This document shows, piece after piece, positions 10,206 to 18,989 of a DNA stretch of 64,000 nt. The position numbers were made by a program, and so were the translations under genes. The first letter of the stretch is position 1; each line of letters starts with the position of its first letter. The notes under the pieces are model-generated. The model did not search any database and was not told where the DNA came from. It saw only the letters and a list, made by a program, of their open reading frames with translations. Source of the stretch: Prorocentrum cordatum (Eukaryota > Sar > Dinophyceae > Prorocentrales > Prorocentraceae); the NCBI GenBank assembly GCA_963575745.1, contig CAUYUJ010019338.1, positions 118,091-182,090 of the forward strand, given 5' to 3'.

Positions 10206-11454
10206 TACACAACGGAAAATATCTCATAATTTCCTCATCGCGTTGGTTGAAATCCCCGCAACATTCGCAGCTGTTTGCGCAAATTTAAGATCGCTGTTGG
10301 CCGCTGAATAAACTGCGCGAGATCTGCGCTAGCCGCGGCGCCGCGGCATCGCGGGGCCGAAGGCGAAAGGCGAAAGCCCCGCGAGGACGTCGCAGCGCCG
10401 CGGCATCGCGGCGTCGCCGCGCGGGCGCGATGGCGGAGGGGGCGCAGCGCAACTAAACAACCGGGCAACTGGGCGAGCGAGCCCTCGAGAACTCGCGGCG
10501 GACGCGCTCGCGGGCGCGGTTGCGCCCCGGCGACGCACAAGGGGGAGTCGGCAAATTTATCATGCGCTTTCTGCGCGGGGGGGGGCGTCGCGCACGCCGG
10601 CCAGGCCCCCCCCCCCTGCGCCCGCGCGCCCCCCTCCGCGCCCGCTCGGCGCCAGCTTGCCTGCGCCCCGACAGGCGCCCGCCTTCGACGCAGAGCGTGG
10701 GCCCCCCGGCCGCCAGCGATTCCTTCCGGAGGCGCGCTAAATCGAAGGGTGAATTCGTCGAGGGCGCGTCGCTGGGCGCCCTCCAGACTTTTGCCGCGCG
10801 CGTGAAAATTCCCCCGGCATTGGCAGAGCATCATCAACTTGTCTCTGGTTCGCGCGGAAACAGATCAACGCCTCGCCAGTTCGCTCCGAAGACAATTATC
10901 TGTGTACTGGCGCGTGCGAAAACGCGCGGCCAGTTCGCAGGTCTGGCCAAATCGCATCGTGCATGTATCAAACATGTCATGATGTTCGATCAGCGCATTA
11001 CCGACTCGCGCACAAACTGATACTCGTCCCCAACAGGTTCGTCGGAAAAAACCAACCGCCCCGCCTGTTTCGTCCGGCGCCAATCAGCGGTTGGGCCGGC
11101 GCACTCGCCATCGCGTCGCCCCAGGTCGGGGCCCCGAGCTCCCCCCCTCGATCTCGGCGACGGGCCCGGGGCGCGATTCCCCGCGTCGGAAGCGGCGCCG
11201 CGACGGCGCATCGGCTTTCGGCAGGAGGCGCGGCGGCGCCCCGGCAAGAGAAGGGGGGGGGCGGGGGGGCAGGGCAAGCGACCCCATCCCCGAAACTCAA
11301 ATGCGACGGGCGCGCTGCACAAGCTGCTCGCGGGGGCAAAGGTTGCGCCGCGCATGCCGCCCGAGAGCGATTGCGGCAGCGCGGGAGAGCCCCGCTGGAC
11401 ACTACCGCGCTGCACCCCTCCCCGGGGACTGCTCCACGGCGACCAGCGCAACGT
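10206..11454. other. GC-rich DNA without a recognisable gene
   Basis: Around 10325-10420 a 17-base word GCGCCGCGGCATCGCGG is repeated. Elsewhere the open frames are Arg/Ala/Pro-rich on both strands with no domain I can recognise. Confidence 0.4.
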
Positions 11455-11645
11455 CGTCGACGTCGTCGTCGTCGTCGCTGTCGCCCTCGTCCTCGTCGTG
11501 ACCATCGTCGCCAACGTCGTCGTCATCGTCGCCGTAGCCGTCGCCGTAGCCGTCGCAGTCGCCGCCGTCGCCGTCGCTGTCGCCGTCGCCGTCGCCGTCG
11601 TCGTCGCCGCCGTCGCCGCCGCCGCCGTCGTCGCCAGCGTCATCG
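11455..11645. repeat. GTC/GCC trinucleotide microsatellite
   Basis: Long imperfect (GTCGTC)n / (GCCGTC)n run. Frames read poly-Val/Ala, Asp/Gly or Arg depending on phase. Confidence 0.9.
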
Positions 11646-11689
11646 GGGGACACTTGTCTGGACTATAGTCTGCATTGTATACATATAAC

Positions 11690-12511
11690 GGCGCACCGGG
11701 TCCGGGGGCCCGGGGCCGGGACCTCGACCGCAAATGTGCACCCCGGGGGGCCCGGAGGCTCGTCGGGGCTTGCCGGAGGCCTTCCCGGTCAGACAAGACG
11801 GCCCCAGAAGCGCCCAAGACGGCCCAAGAAACTTCCAAGAGGCCTCCAAGAGGGCTCCGAGATGCTGAAGATGGCCTCCAGACGTCCAAGGACGCCCCCA
11901 AGAGGCCCCAAGAAGCCTCCAACATGCGTCCCAAGAGGGCCCCTAGACGCAAAAATTGGCCCATTCCCTTCGTAAAACGTACATTTTCAACAAAGTTGTC
12001 TTTTGGGCTTTCCGACGTTACAGGACGGCCCAAGAGGCGCCCAAGACCGCCCCAAGACGGCCCAAGAAGCTTCCAAGAGGGCCCCAGGACAGCCCAAGAG
12101 GGCCCCAAGACGGCCCAAGAGGCGCCCAAGATGGCCCAAGAGGGCCCCAAGACGGGCCCAAGAGGGGGCCCAGAGGGGGACCACGAACCGCAAGCTCGAG
12201 CCTTCCGCCCCAAGAGGCCGCCAGGAGGCCCCCAGGAGGCCCCTCAAGAGGCCCCAGGAGACCCCCAAGAGGCCCAAAGGAGGCCCCGAGAAGCCCCAAA
12301 TCGGCCCCCACAATGCTTCGAACCTGCTTCCAGGAGGCCCCCGACAGGTTCAGAGGCTCCCAAGAAGCTACGTCAAACTCCCAGCGAGCGGCCGGACGAG
12401 GCCCCCCAAAAAATCCCAAGAGGGTTCCAGTATTTGTATCCTTCAGCGCTCTCTGGCCTTCTTCCCCCTGCCCCCTTCCCTGCGACTTTCGTTGACTCAA
12501 GCTCGCCTCCT
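11690..12511 (+). repeat. Composite dispersed repeat, CAAGANGGCCC family (copy 1)
   Basis: Starts with GGCGCACCGGGTCCGGGGGC at the 11.69-kb end, passes through CAAGACGGCCC oligomers with a non-repetitive insert near 11950-12020 (AAAACGTACATTTTC), and ends at CAAGCTCGCCTCCT (12511). The last 380 bases are almost identical, inverted, to 51517-51893. The first end is matched, inverted, near 20033-20096. This is an interspersed repeat of about 0.8 kb; I see no transposase or RT in it. Long plus-strand frames through it are compositional. Confidence 0.7.
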
Positions 12512-12660
12512 CTCCATTTCCTCTCTCTGCCTCTCTCTCTCTCTGTCTTCTTCTCTCTCTCTCTCTCTCCATCTCTCTCTCTCTCTCTTCGCTCTCTGTC
12601 TGTCTGTCTCTCTCTCTCTCTCTCCCTCTCTTTCTCTCTCTTTCTCTTTCTTCCTTTCAG
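12512..12660. repeat. CT microsatellite
   Basis: (CT)n with TCTGTC interruptions, abutting the shared end of the composite repeat at 12511. Confidence 0.9.
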
Positions 12661-13292
12661 ATTCCGTGTCCTTGCGACCTTCTGCAGTCCCCGACGTCGC
12701 CACGGCTGGATCCGCTCGAGCGTGTCTTGTGATGTGCGGCGGTGCGAAGCCCGTCCCACTGATCAAGGCACAGGTACGAAATGATGGGTCCATCATTTCT
12801 TGCCTTCCCATGTGCGTTTTCCCAATCGATTCCTGGGCCCGAGGTCGCAAAAATTACGACGTCGGAGGTCTGGGGAGGCGGGAAGCACGACCTGGACCTC
12901 CGACGTCTTGGAAAAATCACGACGGCGGTTTCGGTCAATTTTCGGCCTCCGGGGCCCCTCGCAGGGTCCCGGGACCGTCAGAAAACGACTCAGGATGAAA
13001 AAAGAACACATCCCCAGGAAGTCGTCGAGAGGTCCAGGGGCCGCGCACAGAAAGCATCACGACATCGGACGTCCAGAGAGGAGGTAGGAACACGAGGAGG
13101 AGGGAGCCCAGACCTCCTGGCGACGCAACACCAAAGACAACAAAAGCTTCCCCGAGACTTCCCCCAGATATTCTAACTACAGAAACTCCTTTCGTATTCC
13201 GGCCAGAAGCATCCAGAAACGATGTACATTAGCCCTGGCGGGGGGAATGATGGCGATGGTGATGTTCATGATGACGACGGTGACGATCCTAG
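12661..13292. other. Spacer with a partial copy of the 50.1-kb dispersed repeat
   Basis: About 12895-13020 (TTGGAAAAATCACGACGGCGG ... GGGACCGTCAGAAAACGACTC) is a diverged copy of the reverse complement of 50.1-50.24 kb. No gene recognised. Confidence 0.45.
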
Positions 13293-13332
13293 CTAGAACC
13301 TAAGCGCGCGCGAAGCGCGCGCGTGGTTCTAG
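13293..13332. repeat. CTAGAACC hairpin (palindromic element, copy 1)
   Basis: A 40-base near-perfect inverted repeat: CTAGAACC arms, then a (GC)n stem closing on a GAAG/CTTC turn. Two more copies lie at 18917-18957 and 51475-51514. Confidence 0.8.
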
Positions 13333-14160
13333 TATAATATATCACGCGCGCGCGGCGATCCCGGCAAGGCCGAAGCGGGGGTTCGATTGGGGAGCGCTTG
13401 ATACACCGATATGCGAGGTCACCCTCAAATCGTTCAACTGCGCCCATCAGAGCCTCCCCCGCGTTTTCCTGCCCGCGCCCCTGCCCCCCGGCGCCCCCGT
13501 CGGCATGCGCGCGCGCCCCTGTAGAGAACGCACCTTTTGACGTTGCTAGTGTTCCTGATGTCGAACGCGCGCTGGTAGGTTTTCAAACATCGCGACGTTC
13601 CGCCCGGTCTGGCACCAAAATGGCACGCGGAAATTTGGCACGCGGCGGGGGGCAAGGGGCCGGCGGCGCAGGGCGAGGTGCGCAGACAAAAGTTAATAGA
13701 TGTTTCCGGCAGGAGAAAATACATCGGCAGGTCTGTCAAACACTCGTCCATGCACGCTGGAAGCCCTGACTTGCCAGCGCGACGGTCTGCGACCCACGGG
13801 TGGGATATGCCGCGGAAAGCACAGCGGGTGAAAAAAACATGCACGCGCGTCAACACGCTGCAACCCGGGCGCCCATCAACGCCCGCAACATCACGAACGG
13901 GCCGCCTGCGTTCAAGAAGAAGTCCGTCCACGGCACCGGCCAGGCTCCTTGGCGAAAGCGGGCGATTGTTGCGACGATGTCGATGGCCAGCGCGCCCCTC
14001 GCGCTTGAGTCCAATCGCGGACAACCCAGTCGGGGGCGAAAGCACAACGACCTGCTCCCCGGCGGTTGCTGGCCGCTGGCCCATCCAAGGCGCGGGCCCC
14101 GGGCGCCGCGAGGAGGCCAGCGCCCAGGGCCTAGGGCAGAGGGTATCTCCAGTCCCCACA
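13333..14160. other. No recognisable gene
   Basis: Moderately GC-rich. A GCCATTTTGG word near 13610-13620 (minus) resembles the middle of the spliced leader, but the ends do not match. Nothing else supported. Confidence 0.35.
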
Positions 14161-14194
14161 CACACACACTCACACACACACATATATATATATA

Positions 14195-14243
<49 letters not shown>
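14157..14243. repeat. CA/TA microsatellite
   Basis: (CA)n passing into a long (TA)n run; could extrude as cruciform or Z/B junction DNA. Confidence 0.9.
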
Positions 14244-14245
<2 letters not shown>

Positions 14246-14329
14246 GGGTGCACCAAATTGCTGACCTCAACGCGCCAGGCTAGGCGTGGTCTGGCCTACG
14301 ATGAGAACGATCAGTTCAGTATGCAGACC

Positions 14330-14760
14330 GAGGACAACAGGGAGCTTCCTTGGTTGCTACTTTTCCACTGTGGACATTGCCGAACTCGCCGCGCGCGCGT
14401 CCGCGCGCGCGTGGCGACTTCAGGTTTCACTTCAGGGTTCACTTCAGTTTCAGGCGCGCGCCATGCGCGTGGCGCGCGGCGCGCGCGCGTGCTGATCGGT
14501 CACCGTTCAGGCTTTACTTTAGCTTCCAGGCCAACATGGAGACTTGTCGTTGACAATGCAGAACTCGCCACGCACGCGTCCGCGCGCGCGTTCGCGCGAT
14601 CGGGTGACACGCGCGCGAGCGTGTTGACCGAAATCTGATTGGTCAGCGTTGAGGGTTCACTTTGGTTTCCAAGCCAACATGGCGACATCTCTGTTGTGGG
14701 CAAGACAAAACCCTCCACGCGCGCGTCCGCGCGCGCGGGCGTAGCCGCCTGAGGCCCAGC
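14330..14760. repeat. Imperfect repeat with CGCGCGCG blocks and CCAACATGG
   Basis: About three diverged units: a (CG)n-rich block with CGTCCGCGCGCGCG, then TTCACTTCAGG/TTCACTTTGG, then CCAAGCCAACATGGCGAC (twice clearly, near 14535 and 14678). Confidence 0.55.
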
Positions 14761-15098
14761 CGCTAGCCTAACCGCCGAAGCAAGACCTCGATCGTTGCCG
14801 TGGCACCGCCCCGATACCCCTCCTAAAACAAAACATATTAAAAACACAGAAACGAACCATAACAACAACCCTAAACAAACACAGCAACCTTGTAAGAAAC
14901 CCTAGAAGCCAGAAAAACAGAACACTAAAAACAGTAAAAAAAACAAGCGTGTGCGAAAACAGATGATCACATTCCCAGTGGCCCAGCACAGTCTGACAGG
15001 CCAGAGGCGAGGGCAGAGGAGGCTGGTTCGCGGATGTCGGCGTTGTACTCTTCGCGCTCAGTGTGAACTGCGAACTTCTATGTCTAACTTAAGAATCG

Positions 15099-15290
15099 GG
15101 GGCGCGCAAACATGTATTAGCGATCCCTGGATTTGGAGCGCGGTCGCCAAATCCATGGATAGGGGGAGGTGCCCTCCCCAAAACACGGCCGGTGCCGCCT
15201 CGCTCGGCGGCGGAAATCCGCGATCTCCCATTGAAACGGGACCCGCCGCTAATCCACGCCCCCTTAATCCATGTTTGCGATCGCCTGAAA
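15099..15290. mobile_element. Putative foldback (inverted-repeat) element
   Basis: The left arm (GCGCGCAAACATGTATTAG, near 15099) and the right arm (CTTAATCCATGTTTGCGATC, near 15262-15282) are inverted repeats with a few mismatches, enclosing about 150 bases and internal palindromes (GGATTTGG, CCAAATCC). No clear target duplication and no protein. Confidence 0.45.
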
Positions 15291-15675
15291 GAAGGCTTCA
15301 GCAAGGTGCACGATGAAGCCAGGATCGGGACGCCATCGGATCTTCCTCCTGTAGAGGGACAGGCCCGGCAGTGCCCGGACGCACGAGGAGCACAAGAGGA
15401 GCCACCATCAAAAGGACCCGAACTGCTCGTCTTAGCGGCAACTCGTAGCAGGACGGATGGCCCGTGTCCTTCCTGCAGGGTCATAAAGATCGCGCTGGCC
15501 AGCGCAGATGGCAAAACTCGCCCTTCTACAACTGTTTGACTGTAATCCGCCCCCCCCGCCAAAGCACAGGACGGAGGGCTGGGTGCGCTGGGGAGAGGCA
15601 TCAGGAAAAGTGGGGTTGGCACATCGATGCCTGAGGCACGTGGGCGGACGAGGCGGGGGCCAGTGAACGTGCTGA

Positions 15676-15706
<31 letters not shown>

Positions 15707-16419
15707 AGAGGGGCCCATGTAAGCTGCGAGATCTCATGGCCTTGGCCATGATATCGATAGCCATCCACGCCAAGTCATCACCGCCCTCTTCGTGGCCTGG
15801 CGGCTTTCGGGTCATAACTCTTGCCTCCGACTGCAGTTCGGTTGGATTGTGGCATCCCGGGAAATCTCTGGACAAGGCGCAACTGCTGGAAAGCATCGCG
15901 AAACGGGACAACCTCTAAGGACCAACAGAAGCTGCCTCCAAAATCACACAACAACTGCTCTCGGCGAGGCGCAACTGCTGGAGAGCATCCCGAGGCGAGA
16001 ACGTTCTCTAGAACAACCCTCCAACAACCAACGATGCTCTCTTCAAATGGCCAACAAGTGCGTACTCACATCCCTCGTTGATTACGGCAAGTTCGTGCAA
16101 TGATGACCCCGTCTTTGGTTTCTGACACCGCGTGGATCGCCCAATTTTTTCCTCCGAGAAGCGAGCATCGACGAGGTATCCTGGTCGAGACGCATCGCTT
16201 GGCTCATACTTGCCTGGTCAGTACTTCAAGGGTGCGCGCACAAGGCTTAGCGAAACTCCTCGCTGCCCCTTAGAGTGGAAATAATGAAAAACGGGGCATG
16301 CAAATTATAATTTCCGACGGAGACGCGTCAGCCTGGCGCGCACTTATCTGGTCGATTGCTCACGGGTGCGCACGCAAGGCGGAATGAAATAAACGATCGC
16401 CTCCGCGGCGAACAGCAAG
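15291..16419. other. No recognisable gene
   Basis: Contains an (AAG)n run at about 15680-15712 and, at 15731-15800, a word (CATGGCCTTGGCCATGATATC then AGTCATCACC) with a diverged copy near 27757-27815. A duplicated phrase GCAACTGCTGGAAAGCATC/GCAACTGCTGGAGAGCATC occurs near 15878 and 15970. Confidence 0.4.
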
Positions 16420-16620
16420 AAGGCTCCCAAGAGGCTGCCAAGAGGCCCCCAAGATGCTCCTAAGATGCCCCAAAACTGCCCCCCAGAGGTCTCCGAGAGC
16501 GCTCCGAAGAGACCCCAGACAGCATCCCTGAGGACTCTGACCCACGTCAGTGTCGTCGTCGTCGTCGCCGCTGCTGTCGCTGTCGTCGTCGTCGCCGTCG
16601 TCGTGGTTGTCAACCATTCA
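16420..16620. repeat. CAAGANGGCCC repeat and GTC microsatellite
   Basis: 16420-16540 is a fragment of the CCCCAAGA family; 16548-16612 is (GTC)n. Confidence 0.65.
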
Positions 16621-16949
16621 GGGTCGGCGGCACTGGCCGTAAGGCCTTCGCTATCAACGATCGGCACTTGCGGGGTCTCGCGCCAAACACAGCACCGCCT
16701 CGCGCGCACTGAAGGTGCACGCAAGGTGGAGCGACCAGCTCCTGAAAGAAAAGAGATGCATCAAATTCACTGGGCTGACCGCAGGAGGACGTCACTTGCA
16801 AGCCAGCATGGCAGCCTGACACGCCTTGGCGCGAGCGGCACACATATCGGCGCGCCGAAAGATCAATTCCCTTGCTGAACGATCCAACGCCAACAATAAA
16901 ACTTTAGTCGCTGGTGCAACCAACTGTACCCCGCCGCCGACCGAACAAG

Positions 16950-17099
16950 TATTCCAACGTGCCGCTCTGGTTCCTGTCCATCTCGTGGAGCCCGTCGATC
17001 AACTCTTGCACGTCGTCCCCATGACTTCCGAGTATTCTAGCGTGCCGCTCTGGTTCCGGTCCATCTCATTGAACCCGTCGATCAGCTGTTGCACGTCGT
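16950..17099 (-). repeat. 83-bp tandem duplication at the 3' end of the K+ channel gene
   Basis: Two 67-base copies, 16950-17016 and 17033-17099, differ at about ten positions and encode the last EF-hand (read minus: IDG..EMDRNQSGTLEY twice). The offset is 83 bases, not a multiple of three, so the second copy is out of frame: the channel stops at CKS-TGA inside the linker. The downstream copy is open in another frame, reading LIDGLHEMDRNQSGTLEY. Confidence 0.85.
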
Positions 17100-18093
17100 T
17101 CGCGTCAACCATGTTGAAATTCAACAACATGTACACTACGTATTCGTACGTTGTAAGGGCGCCGCTGTTGTCAACATCGATCATCCGGAAAGTCTCTTCA
17201 CTCATGCCAGTCGAAACAGAACTGTTCACATAATTTGAAGTCACTGCCTTCGCGATCTGACCGAGATAATAGCCCATGGAAGCGACTCCCACCATCATCC
17301 AGACAGTGGCAAAAAGCCGACCCACCCAGTTACCCGGAACAGAATCACCAAACCCAACAGTGGTTAATGTAATGACAGACATGTAAAAGGCCTCGATCAT
17401 GGTGCGCGGAGTTCCGCCGAGATCCAGACATCCCTGCGTCTCGCCGAGAGGGAGCACCACGTCGCACGCATCAAAATCATCGCAGGTGCAAAAATCCACA
17501 AAGCTGAAAAAGACTGTCCCGACCAAGATCATCGCCAGGAGTCCCAAGAGCGCCTTTACCACGGGAGGGGGCCCGCGTATCGCCCTCGCCGGGGCGGGTG
17601 CCTCTTGCGGAAGATCTCCTGAGCCCCCACCCATGGCGGCGACCGACTTCGAGAGGGCCTTTGAGAGCATGCCTTTCTTGGTCTCCTCCGCCCCCTGGGC
17701 CAGCATACTGGTCACGTAGTCCATCACGCCCACGCCGGCAATCACGTTCCCCACCAGCACGTAGAACGCCACCATTAGCCGCCTGTCGTTCGAAGCGGGG
17801 CACACGTCACCGTAACCGACGGTCGTGATGATCTGGGCCTGCCAATACAAGACGGCGGTCATGCTCTCGGCATCAGACTCTGACGCGCCGGTGAGCCTGT
17901 CCTTGCCCACGAACAGCATCCACCCGACGACAAACCAGGCTGCCGTGGTCAGCTTGATCAGCCTCTTCAGGGGAGGCAACTGGAGCGTCTTTTCCTCCTC
18001 GGCGGTGAGCTGCGACGTCGACGAGCAGGAGGACTCGCTGTCCGATGCGTGTGTCTGGACCAGCAGCTCCGCCGGGGCGCCCTTCGAGGACAT
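16999..18093 (-). CDS. Two-pore-domain K+ channel with C-terminal EF-hands
   Basis: A 364-residue potassium channel with no intron. Domains in order: a Ser-rich cytosolic N-terminus (1-45), TM1 about 47-63, first pore with TTVGYGD at 90-96, TM2 about 106-125, a Gly/Ala/Pro linker, TM3 about 179-199, a Cys-rich extracellular or luminal loop, second pore with TTVGFGD at 244-250, TM4 about 256-275, then two EF-hand loops, DVDNSGALTTYE (306-317) and DRNQSGTLEYSE (345-356). This 2-pore/4-TM plus EF-hand plan matches plant/protist TPK-type Ca2+-activated channels; dimerisation and vacuolar or plasma-membrane location are inferred. I chose the ATG at 18093 and not the upstream ATG at 18249: the relict spliced leader at 18172-18191 lies between them and would be translated, and the upstream ATG uses the last base of a TIR element. 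An 83-bp duplication has altered the C-terminus. Confidence 0.9.
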   Translation of the reverse strand: MSSKGAPAELLVQTHASDSESSCSSTSQLTAEEEKTLQLPPLKRLIKLTTAAWFVVGWMLFVGKDRLTGASESDAESMTAVLYWQAQIITTVGYGDVCPASNDRRLMVAFYVLVGNVIAGVGVMDYVTSMLAQGAEETKKGMLSKALSKSVAAMGGGSGDLPQEAPAPARAIRGPPPVVKALLGLLAMILVGTVFFSFVDFCTCDDFDACDVVLPLGETQGCLDLGGTPRTMIEAFYMSVITLTTVGFGDSVPGNWVGRLFATVWMMVGVASMGYYLGQIAKAVTSNYVNSSVSTGMSEETFRMIDVDNSGALTTYEYVVYMLLNFNMVDANDVQQLIDGFNEMDRNQSGTLEYSEVMGTTCKS

Positions 18094-18171
18094 TCGAGGG
18101 GGCGATGGGCTGTGCAGGCGCGACGGCGACTTCCCGAAACAGCTCGGGTAAGAAGGACTCGAGACAAAAGG

Positions 18172-18191
18172 CTTGAGCCAACAGGCTACGG
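18172..18191 (-). other. Relict DinoSL upstream of the K+ channel
   Basis: Minus strand reads CCGTAGCCTGTTGGCTCAAG against DinoSL CCGTAGCCATTTTGGCTCAAG: the first eight and last ten bases are identical, with a short change and one-base loss between. It sits 78 bases upstream of the channel ATG, the place expected of a leader fixed in the genome by reverse transcription of mRNA. Confidence 0.8.
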
Positions 18192-18248
18192 TGCGTGGAT
18201 CGCCCAAGCTTGAACGATCAACGGCTTCTCGATCACCAGGTCGCTCCA

Positions 18249-18417
18249 TACACCCTGCGAAATGCTTTAGAAATCACGGGTTAAGAAATTGATAGTCTCA
18301 GAATTTAAGTAAAAACCCAGAATGCCCATTCAAATCTTAGGATTTACATTGAAACATTAAGAATAATCGAGACTCTGGCCGAAAACTTAGGTTTTCTTAA
18401 GCATCGCCTGAGGTGTA
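18249..18417. mobile_element. 169-bp TACACC...GGTGTA TIR element, copy 1
   Basis: Starts TACACCCTGCGAAATGC and ends GCATCGCCTGAGGTGTA. The 25-base ends are inverted repeats at 20 of 25 positions (TACACC....ATGCTTAAGAAA). The interior is AT-rich compared with its surroundings and has no ORF. A TA target duplication fits (TA-CACC ... GGTG-TA). Both strands offer a GC donor near one end and an AG acceptor near the other, so intron behaviour is possible. Confidence 0.85.
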
Positions 18418-18504
18418 CTGGCCATTCTCGGCCAATGGTGGCGTTCAGCCCTGAACGCCCGCGCTGGCGTCGCCGCCGCGTCGACGCGGCACGAGCTTGC
18501 CGTG

Positions 18505-18553
18505 GTCCTCTCCGCACAATGCCGCATCGACACGACGCGAGCCCCCTCGAGCG
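18505..18553. repeat. 49-bp direct duplication, left copy
   Basis: Begins GTCCTCTCCGCACAATGCC and ends CCCTCGAGCG, immediately left of TIR element copy 2. The identical sequence follows the element at 18723-18771. Confidence 0.9.
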
Positions 18554-18722
18554 TACACCCTGCGAAATGCTTAAGAAATCATAGGTTAAGAAACTCACAG
18601 TCTCAGAACTTGGATGAAAACCCAACATTTCTATTAAAATGTTAGGATTTACATTGAAACAGCAAGAATAGTCGAGACTCTGGCCGAAAACTTAAGTTTT
18701 CTTAAGCATCGCCTAAGGTGTA
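18554..18722. mobile_element. 169-bp TIR element, copy 2 (flanked by 49-bp duplication)
   Basis: Same ends and interior as the copy at 18249. The flanks are exact 49-base direct repeats, extended to 52 if the shared TAC is counted, so the whole event adds 218 bases. The copy at 23050 adds exactly 218 bases too. Confidence 0.9.
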
Positions 18723-18771
18723 GTCCTCTCCGCACAATGCCGCATCGACACGACGCGAGCCCCCTCGAGCG
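18723..18771. repeat. 49-bp direct duplication, right copy
   Basis: Right-hand partner of 18505-18553, followed by TACGCTGAC, which presumably is the pre-insertion continuation. Confidence 0.9.
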
Positions 18772-18797
18772 TACGCTGACACGGATCAAGGATCCGT

Positions 18798-18825
18798 GGG
18801 TCTGGCGCGTGGGCGCCAGACCCAT
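18798..18825. repeat. Perfect hairpin TGGGTCTGGCGC / GCGCCAGACCCA
   Basis: Twelve-base arms around a 4-base loop; no U-tract or gene context to call it a terminator. Confidence 0.6.
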
Positions 18826-18916
18826 GGCCAGCCAGGAAAGGTACTCTTAGGTCGGGCATGTCCTCCTGCAGGGGGATTTGGGGCGAACGGCAAAACATAT
18901 CCACAACATACTGAAA

Positions 18917-18957
18917 CTAGAACCATCGCGCGCGCTTCGCGCGCGCTCAAGTTCTAG
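18917..18957. repeat. CTAGAACC hairpin, copy 2
   Basis: Same palindrome as 13293-13332 with small changes in the stem (CCATCGCGCG, CAAGTTCTAG). Confidence 0.75.
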
Positions 18958-18989
18958 CTAGGCTTGATGGGCGAACACATGGAATATCA

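Noticed and set aside
12478-12500. TTGACTCAAG word resembling the 3' end of DinoSL (also inverted near 51530)
   Set aside because: Only about 10 of 21 positions match and it lies inside a dispersed repeat.
13605-13626. GCCATTTTGG word resembling the middle of DinoSL
   Set aside because: The ten central bases match but both ends differ, and no coding region follows on that strand.
18094-18249. 52-codon N-terminal extension of the K+ channel
   Set aside because: It would translate a relict spliced leader and starts on the last base of a TIR element.
18798-18825. Strong hairpin as a transcription terminator
   Set aside because: Intrinsic terminators are a bacterial feature, there is no T-tract, and no gene ends here.
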